Shown: in pieces, positions 41,123 to 42,007 of the stretch
Numbering within the stretch: the first letter of the stretch is position 1
How the letters are laid out: the number at the start of each line of letters is the position of its first letter
NCBI RefSeq assembly: GCF_004348425.1
Contig: NZ_SMKK01000063.1
Span: 1-42,007 of the forward strand
Reading direction: 5' to 3'
DNA: 42,007 nucleotides
Source: Actinomadura sp. 7K507
GTDB lineage: Bacteria > Actinomycetota > Actinomycetes > Streptosporangiales > Streptosporangiaceae
Translations under genes and position numbers: made by a program
Notes under the pieces: generated by a model
Seen by the model: the letters and a program-made list of their open reading frames with translations, nothing else
What the model was told of the DNA's origin: nothing
The model's database searches: none

Positions 41123-42007
41123 TCACCTCTCCCTCCAGCGGTTGGTGATGGGGAGGCGGCGGTCGCGGCCGAAGTTCTTCGAGGTGATCTTGGGGCCGGG
41201 CGGGTACTGGCGGCGCTTGTACTCGGCGATGTCGACCATGCGGATGACGCGGTCGACGAGGGCGGGGTCGTGTCCGGCGGAGACCAGGGCGTCGCGGCCC
41301 ATGTCGCGCTCGACGTAGTCGGTCAGCACGGGGTCGAGGGCGGTGTACTCGGGCAGGCTGTCGACGTCGCGCTGGCCGGGGCGCAGCTCCGCGGACGGCT
41401 CCTTCTCGATGATCGCCTCGGGGATGGGCTCCTCGGCGAAGGGGTGCAGGAACGCCAGGCCGGGGGCCGGGGGCGGGGCGCCGGTCTGCGCGTTGCGCCA
41501 GCGGGCCAGGTCCCACACGGTGAGCTTGAAGATGTCCTTGATGGGGGCGAAGCCGCCCGCGGAGTCGCCGTACAGGGTGGAGTAGCCGGTGGCGAGCTCG
41601 CTCTTGTTGCCGCCGGTCAGCACGAGGTGGCCGTGCTCGTTGGACAGCCCCATCCAGATGTTGGCGCGGATGCGGGCCTGGAGATTCTCGGCGGCGAGTC
41701 CGTGCAGGTCGAGCTGCTCCTCGAAGGCCTCGACCATGCCGGCGATGGGGACGACGCGCGAGTGGACGCCCTGCCGTTTGACGAGCTCCTCGGCGTCGGT
41801 CACCGAGCCCTCGGAGGAGTGGCGGCTCGGCAGCAGGACGGCGTGCACGTTCTCCGGGCCGATGGCGTCCGAGGCGATGGTGGCGACCAGGGCGGAGTCG
41901 ATGCCGCCGGACAGCCCGAGGACGACGGAGCGGAACCCGTTCTTGCGGGTGTAGTCGCGGGTGCCGAGGACGAGCGCCGCGTACACCTCGGCGAGGTCGT
42001 CCAGGGG
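41123..42007 (-). CDS. nadE: NAD+ synthetase, C-terminal synthase part (5' end outside the window)
   Basis: The 3' part of a NadE gene, open to the window edge at 42007 (about 294 residues seen). The visible ammonia-ligase domain forms NAD+ from deamido-NAD+ with ATP. It has the PP-loop GLSGGIDSALVATIA, then LVLTGGNKSELATGYSTLYGDSAGGFAPIKD and a late PPGPKITSKNFGRDRRLP segment. About half of a 590-aa glutamine-dependent enzyme lies outside, so whether the glutaminase domain is present cannot be seen. It converges on the SpoIIE gene with 12 nt between stops. Confidence 0.93.
   Translation of the reverse strand, partial: PLDDLAEVYAALVLGTRDYTRKNGFRSVVLGLSGGIDSALVATIASDAIGPENVHAVLLPSRHSSEGSVTDAEELVKRQGVHSRVVPIAGMVEAFEEQLDLHGLAAENLQARIRANIWMGLSNEHGHLVLTGGNKSELATGYSTLYGDSAGGFAPIKDIFKLTVWDLARWRNAQTGAPPPAPGLAFLHPFAEEPIPEAIIEKEPSAELRPGQRDVDSLPEYTALDPVLTDYVERDMGRDALVSAGHDPALVDRVIRMVDIAEYKRRQYPPGPKITSKNFGRDRRLPITNRWRER

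Overview
The window is very GC-rich bacterial chromosome with dense, short-spaced genes, many GTG starts and several apparently leaderless genes. The gene families point to an actinomycete: an LprG/P55-type lipoprotein-transporter pair, an F420:NADPH oxidoreductase, a DUF574-type methyltransferase, an MpaB-like oxygenase, a PAS-GAF-SpoIIE-HATPase phosphatase, a CopD-CtaG fusion and a LigD-like phosphoesterase. A Streptosporangiales/Thermomonosporaceae-like host (Actinomadura type) fits best; this is inference from family content, not a species call. No IS element, prophage, CRISPR array or rRNA was seen. There are about 33 protein genes and one tRNA.

Layout. 1-3.3 kb: a CAU-anticodon tRNA on the minus strand, then lprG, a P55-type MFS transporter and a two-TM membrane protein on the plus strand. 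3.3-10.3 kb, minus strand: a compact run reading NrtR-like Nudix regulator, J-domain pseudokinase, vWA protein, divergent PurA paralogue, secreted hydrolase-like protein and BKACE-type enzyme, headed by a tandem operator-like array. This is the most unusual locus of the window. 10.4-12.3 kb: an amino-acid permease with a repeat-rich tail, divergent from a secreted gamma-glutamyltransferase (12.7-14.5 kb), then cutA and an MpaB-like protein. 16-18.4 kb, minus strand: csoR, ald and a SAM methyltransferase.

18.5-21.8 kb: glycerate kinase and an NCS2 purine permease on the minus strand, with an orphan PucR-type HTH protein divergent. This suggests purine/glyoxylate-type catabolism. 21.8-27.9 kb, plus strand: an XRE-TPR regulator, copC overlapping a copD-ctaG fusion, and a NarL-type two-component pair. 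28-32.6 kb: a baeRF-type release-factor-like protein, then on the minus strand a YdjM-type membrane protein, a LigD-like phosphoesterase whose attached ligase domain lacks its catalytic lysine, a membrane HhH protein and map. 32.7-36.5 kb: a 59-aa Cys/His protein, an unknown 198-aa protein, npdG, an RCK potassium channel and panB, with a strong hairpin between the last two. 36.6-38.9 kb: a DHA2-type MFS pump followed by its probable TetR repressor, with a perfect palindrome just before the pump. 39-42 kb: a large SpoIIE-type phosphatase and the 3' part of nadE, cut by the window edge.

Working together. The clearest functional units are lprG-p55 (lipid export to the envelope), nrtR-kinase-vWA-purA-like (a proposed nucleotide-linked regulatory/stress system), copC-copD/ctaG (copper delivery for cytochrome oxidase), the sensor kinase/response regulator pair and mfs-tetR. 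Remaining genes are mostly housekeeping (ald, map, panB, nadE, npdG).
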